From Filomicrobium sp. (GTDB lineage Bacteria; Pseudomonadota; Alphaproteobacteria; Rhizobiales; Hyphomicrobiaceae): a DNA stretch of 9,812 nt. This document shows, in pieces, positions 6,784-9,812 of this stretch (positions are counted from its first letter, which is position 1; each line of letters begins with the position of its first letter). Location: NCBI GenBank assembly GCA_030607105.1, contig JAUWFF010000020.1:1-9812 (forward strand), read 5' to 3'. The position numbers and the translations under genes are program-made. The notes under the pieces are model-generated. The model saw only the letters and a program-made list of their open reading frames with translations. It searched no databases and was not told where the DNA came from.

Positions 6784-6996
6784 ATTTAACTGGTCTTACT
6801 TGCCTATGACGCAAGCTCTGCTTTCCAGCAACAGCTAGCTGACAACTATATCAATTCTAGCGGATGTGCCGGAATTTTCAGCTCCAATCACAAGAATACC
6901 TCTCTCATTTGGGTGCAGGTCGGTCAGCGGCAAGCCTGCGTTTCCAGGGGTTCAGCTTAGAGATGCCCCAGAGTCCTATGCAAGTCGTCGCGTAAA

Positions 6997-7014
6997 TTTG
7001 TTCAAAGACTGGCC
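6997..7014 (+). repeat. Diverged 18-bp direct repeat, copy 1
   Basis: TTTGTTCAAAGACTGGCC matches copy 2 at 7115-7132 in 16 of 18 bases, 118 bp apart. This copy overlaps the perfect dyad at 7007-7019, so it looks like a protein-binding site rather than chance. Confidence 0.45.
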
Positions 7015-7039
7015 CAGTCGTCCAAGATTAGAAATCAAT

Positions 7040-7055
7040 TTAACCGAACATTTAC
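7040..7055 (+). promoter_or_regulatory. CtrA-box-like sequence upstream of the PodJ-like gene
   Basis: TTAA-N7-TTTAC differs from the known alphaproteobacterial CtrA consensus TTAA-N7-TTAAC at one of nine fixed bases, with exact spacing. It lies about 165 bp before the chosen start. PodJ expression is cell-cycle controlled in Caulobacter, which makes the site plausible but unproven. Confidence 0.35.
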
Positions 7056-7114
7056 TGCGAACTGAGAGCTTTGCTTCATCCGGTTCCAAAATGTGCCGCG
7101 TCTGGATCCAATTT

Positions 7115-7132
7115 TTTGCTCAAAGACCGGCC
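7115..7132 (+). repeat. Diverged 18-bp direct repeat, copy 2
   Basis: TTTGCTCAAAGACCGGCC is the second copy of the repeat at 6997-7014, with two C/T changes. It too runs into a dyad (CGGCCG, 7128-7133). Confidence 0.45.
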
Positions 7133-7219
7133 GATGGCAAACGGACCCGCGCCCGCCCTCCGTCGTCACAATCGCTGGCCGCTTAGAGCGCAGAACGAAT
7201 GACAGGGGACTGGGAAGCA

Positions 7220-9812
7220 ATGCCGCTACAAGACGAACAAACCATCAGCGCGGAGGCTATTGAAGCCGAGGATGCACACGTCAATGTCCCTGCCGAGAAC
7301 ATGCAGGCCATCCTCAAACTCGTTGCCATGCAGCTCGAGAGCGCTGACCGACGCCACGCCCATGCGCTCGGCGAATTGTACGAGCGGCTCCAGGTAATCT
7401 GTAACGATGCTCGGTTCACGCAAGAAAAAGTGCCAGCTGAATGCGCTCCCGCACTTGAACGGCTGCAGGAGGGCATCGAGCAACTCACCGAATTGATGGC
7501 CAGCGACCAACCCGCCACTGACGAAGTCACTCCACCCATCAGCCCGGAGCACGGCCAGCAGAACGCTGAACCGCTCCGTGAAGAAGGCCTACCTGAATTG
7601 GGCGATGGACTCCCCGACATCGTCGGCGAACCGTCCGGGTCCGAAGTTGGGCAGCTCCAAAACATATTGATTTCAGATCTGTTTCCCACCCCGGAATCGG
7701 ACTTCGTGCAAGACGAAATTTCAGCTGAAAAGAGCGCTGATAACATGGCGATCACCGATAGCGTCTTCACCGACAACGCCGCCGATCAAGTGGACATCTG
7801 CACTCATGATCACGAAGAAGACTCCTGCGGGCCGGCTCAGACTTCCGTCATAAACAGTGACCAGGTGGCGGCGATCGCCAACGCCGAGCCGGCCAATGAA
7901 GACCTGCCGCAGCCGACAGCACCGGAAAGCGTTGCTGGCGACATGGAGCAGCCGTGGGATCTTGAGTCCGCTCACGCTCTCACCTGCATTTACGAATCTG
8001 GCGAAGCCGGCTTTGCCATGCAGCCCCGCTTGGTGCCAGGGATGCTCCCCGGCATGCTGCCTGACGTGTCCGAGGCACCGCGCCTGGAGTACGATGAGCC
8101 CGTCGCCTACGAACCTGCTCCGGGAGCCAAAGAAGAAACCGAAGAACCGCACAGCTCTGACCTTGAGACAGCCGCTGGCGCGTTTGCCGACCCCGGCGCT
8201 TCGAACGTTGGCCAGCTGATTGACCAGGCCTGGCTGGAGGAACGCTTTGCCGAACTCGCTGTAAAAATCGAAGAAGCCATGCTCGTCGTTCGCGAAGACG
8301 AGGCTCTTGAAGATTTGAGCTGCCGCTTCGGCGAGTTCGAGCAACGCCTCGGAGACGCACTTGAGGATGTCGCCACACGCCAAGACATCGACGCTTTAAA
8401 GGTGGCCGAATCCCAGATCGATTCCATGCTGGAATATTTCGAACGTGTTGAAGCTCAGCTTGGACGTATCGACAGCCTCGAAGGTCAGCTAGAGAGCATC
8501 ATCGAACGCATCTCTGACGACCATCTGGCACAGCACTTTGCACAGCAGCGCGAAAGCGATCAGGCCGACTACACGGAAATCGCCGAAAAAGTCGCACAGA
8601 GTGTCGCCCAGCGTTTTCTATCTGACAACGGCAGTGAGGGCGAAGGCGCGGCTGTCTCCGAGATTCGCGAGTCACTTGAAGCCTTCATGGTCGAGCGTCG
8701 TGAACACGATGAGGCGTCCGCCAGCATGCTCGACACGGTTCAGCAGGCGCTGATCAGGGTCCTTGATCGGGTCGAAGCAATGGAGAGCGGAAAGTTAGCT
8801 TTGCATGAAATGGCGCCCGTTGGCTACGAAGCCGCTGACCTGCCGCAAGAGGAACTGGCGCGCGTTTTGGAAACAGATACCTTCGAGCAGCACGAAGCTG
8901 AGCAAAATAGTCGGCCCGAAGCATCTGATGCTCAGGCTGCCTCGCAAGGATTTCAGCGCCAGCTGGAGTATCCAGCTGCTGTGATGGGCCTGTCCGACTC
9001 AGATGATGCTGCTCCCTACCAGCAGGCGGCCGGAAAGCTCAACCGAGCAAACGAGCAAACTCCGACACAGTCGGTTGAAGACAGCGCGAAACCAACCTTC
9101 AGTGACCTGGCTGCCGCACAGGCGGACCTTGCGGCGGACTTGGACCCAGCCGGACCAGCCCCAACGTCTTTCGAGTCGGCGGAGGACGCCGGTGAGCTGC
9201 CGCCCGCAAGCCCAATCGATCGCCTGCGTCAGGAGTTTATCGCTGACGCGAAACGCGCCCACCAGTACGCAGCCGAGCAGGCATCGAATGGTGAGCAGGA
9301 CAAACCAAAGCTCTCTTCCCTGACGAGCAAGTTGAGAATTCCGAAACTCCCGAGCCTTGGCATTTCATTTGGTGCGTCAAAGTCGGAAGTGGAGCCCGAA
9401 GATACGGCGCAAGAAGCTGCTGATCATTCGCCCGTCACTGGCGAGAAGCAAGCAATGCAGACACCCCGCTTTGCGCTAACGCGGAGCAGGATACTCGTTG
9501 GCGCGGTGGTCGTTCTGTTCGCCACCGCCGGCGCACTCCTGATGATGCGTGGTAAACCGAAGACGGACACCATCGCACCGCCTTCGCAGATCGAGCAGCC
9601 ATTCGACAATGGGGCGACAACCCCTGAGCAGTTCGAGCCGCTGGAGTCCGCCCCGGTCGAGGGAGGGCAGCAGGGCAGCCTTGAAGGTGGACGCATTTAC
9701 GATGGCGAGTTCAACTACGACGTCGCACCCGGGCTGACCGGCAAGCCGTTGGCCTCCGCGCCTGCTGGCTTCGCGGTTACCGGTTCAAGCAAGCCAGTAA
9801 GTCCTGAGGAAT
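7220..9812 (+). CDS. PodJ-like polar localisation / cell-envelope protein, cytoplasmic coiled-coil part (3' end outside window)
   Basis: 864 codons run to the window edge without a stop. ATG 7220 has AGGGGA ten bases upstream; an in-frame ATG at 7199 (seven residues longer, poor ribosome site) is the alternative, and a TAG at 7184 excludes anything earlier. Residues 1-310 are acidic and low in predicted structure. Residues about 325-540 are heptad-rich coiled coil, including IRESLEAFMVERREHDEA and VQQALIRVLDRVEAME. A basic amphipathic block PIDRLRQEFIADAKRA begins at 665, and one membrane helix lies at about 758-775, followed by a Pro/Gln-rich periplasmic start. This order, and the blocks quoted, match rhizobial PodJ-type proteins, whose periplasmic part normally carries Sel1 repeats and a peptidoglycan-binding domain. 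That part is beyond the window. Such proteins mark a cell pole and recruit growth or division factors; here that role is inferred. Confidence 0.8.
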   Translation, partial: MPLQDEQTISAEAIEAEDAHVNVPAENMQAILKLVAMQLESADRRHAHALGELYERLQVICNDARFTQEKVPAECAPALERLQEGIEQLTELMASDQPATDEVTPPISPEHGQQNAEPLREEGLPELGDGLPDIVGEPSGSEVGQLQNILISDLFPTPESDFVQDEISAEKSADNMAITDSVFTDNAADQVDICTHDHEEDSCGPAQTSVINSDQVAAIANAEPANEDLPQPTAPESVAGDMEQPWDLESAHALTCIYESGEAGFAMQPRLVPGMLPGMLPDVSEAPRLEYDEPVAYEPAPGAKEETEEPHSSDLETAAGAFADPGASNVGQLIDQAWLEERFAELAVKIEEAMLVVREDEALEDLSCRFGEFEQRLGDALEDVATRQDIDALKVAESQIDSMLEYFERVEAQLGRIDSLEGQLESIIERISDDHLAQHFAQQRESDQADYTEIAEKVAQSVAQRFLSDNGSEGEGAAVSEIRESLEAFMVERREHDEASASMLDTVQQALIRVLDRVEAMESGKLALHEMAPVGYEAADLPQEELARVLETDTFEQHEAEQNSRPEASDAQAASQGFQRQLEYPAAVMGLSDSDDAAPYQQAAGKLNRANEQTPTQSVEDSAKPTFSDLAAAQADLAADLDPAGPAPTSFESAEDAGELPPASPIDRLRQEFIADAKRAHQYAAEQASNGEQDKPKLSSLTSKLRIPKLPSLGISFGASKSEVEPEDTAQEAADHSPVTGEKQAMQTPRFALTRSRILVGAVVVLFATAGALLMMRGKPKTDTIAPPSQIEQPFDNGATTPEQFEPLESAPVEGGQQGSLEGGRIYDGEFNYDVAPGLTGKPLASAPAGFAVTGSSKPVSPEE

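Larger units (their letters stand above)
6773..7219. promoter_or_regulatory. Divergent intergenic region upstream of the secreted-protein and PodJ-like genes
   Basis: This stretch of about 450 bp is richer in A+T than the flanking genes, and no convincing coding frame was found in it. It contains a 10-bp palindrome CAGCTAGCTG (6832-6841), one GAGTC (GANTC methylation-type site, 6971-6975), a CtrA-like box (7040-7055), a perfect dyad GACTGG-C-CCAGTC (7007-7019), a TGGATCCA palindrome (7103-7110) and an 18-bp diverged direct repeat. It must hold promoters for both flanking genes, but no confident -35/-10 pair was assigned. Confidence 0.5.

Noticed and set aside
6773..6814. Longer reading of the secreted protein from TTG 6814
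   Set aside because: It would put a charged 14-residue leader before a perfect signal peptide; GTG 6772 has its own ribosome site.
6866..7186. 106-codon plus-strand frame in the intergenic region
   Set aside because: It starts with GTG without a ribosome site, has a Pro/Arg/Ser-rich composition typical of non-coding frames, and no recognisable domain.
7183..8383. Two long minus-strand frames of 197 and 220 codons opposite the PodJ-like gene
   Set aside because: They mirror the acidic, GC-rich plus-strand gene, have Ser- or Phe/Gly-rich composition and show no family motif.
1..9812. CRISPR array, tRNA, rRNA, insertion sequence or prophage genes
   Set aside because: No spaced identical repeats, cloverleaf sequences, transposase motifs or phage proteins were seen.

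Overview
The window looks like the chromosome of an alphaproteobacterium, most likely of the order Hyphomicrobiales (Rhizobiales). The clues are a PAS_7-type hybrid histidine kinase, a conserved rhizobial-type secreted coiled-coil protein, and a PodJ-like polarity protein with a cytoplasmic coiled coil and a late single membrane segment. The genus cannot be fixed from the sequence. No rRNA, tRNA, CRISPR array, transposase or phage gene was seen, so this reads as ordinary chromosome.

Region 1 (1-5705) is a sensing-and-uptake locus for a small organic acid. It has four parts: (a) the 3' part of a large hybrid sensor kinase whose N-terminal sensor is a sodium/solute-symporter (SSS) domain, followed by a STAC-like linker, PAS_7, HisKA, HATPase and a receiver; (b) a convergent LuxR-type response regulator on the minus strand; (c) a small DUF4212 two-helix membrane protein; (d) a large SSS permease of the VC_2705 type. 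From established knowledge, this set resembles the CrbS/CrbR (MxtR/ErdR) acetate-switch systems of gammaproteobacteria, whose targets include acetate uptake and activation genes. Acetate, or a related carboxylate, is therefore the best guess for the signal and cargo, but this is inference. The regulator and the DUF4212 gene diverge from a 254-bp shared region, where the regulator would be expected to bind.

Region 2 (5706-6772) is a minus-strand pair converging on the permease gene. A secreted coiled-coil protein of unknown function is followed after 3 bases by a YjbQ/UPF0047 enzyme-family gene. The secreted protein is best started at a GTG, which gives a clean signal peptide.

Region 3 (6773-9812) is a roughly 450-bp divergent intergenic stretch followed by a long acidic coiled-coil protein that runs off the window after its single membrane helix. 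It resembles the cytoplasmic half of rhizobial PodJ/Sel1-type polar localisation factors. Its upstream region holds a CtrA-box-like sequence and a diverged direct repeat containing dyads.

The most interesting observation is that the permease has lost, at positions aligned from memory, the polar residues of both halves of the usual Na+ site (the TM1 Asp/Ser positions and the TM8-like Ser-Thr pair). It may belong to a divergent clade with altered ion coupling or a sensory role. The intergenic gap between it and its small partner gene contains two tandem perfect 7-bp hairpins.
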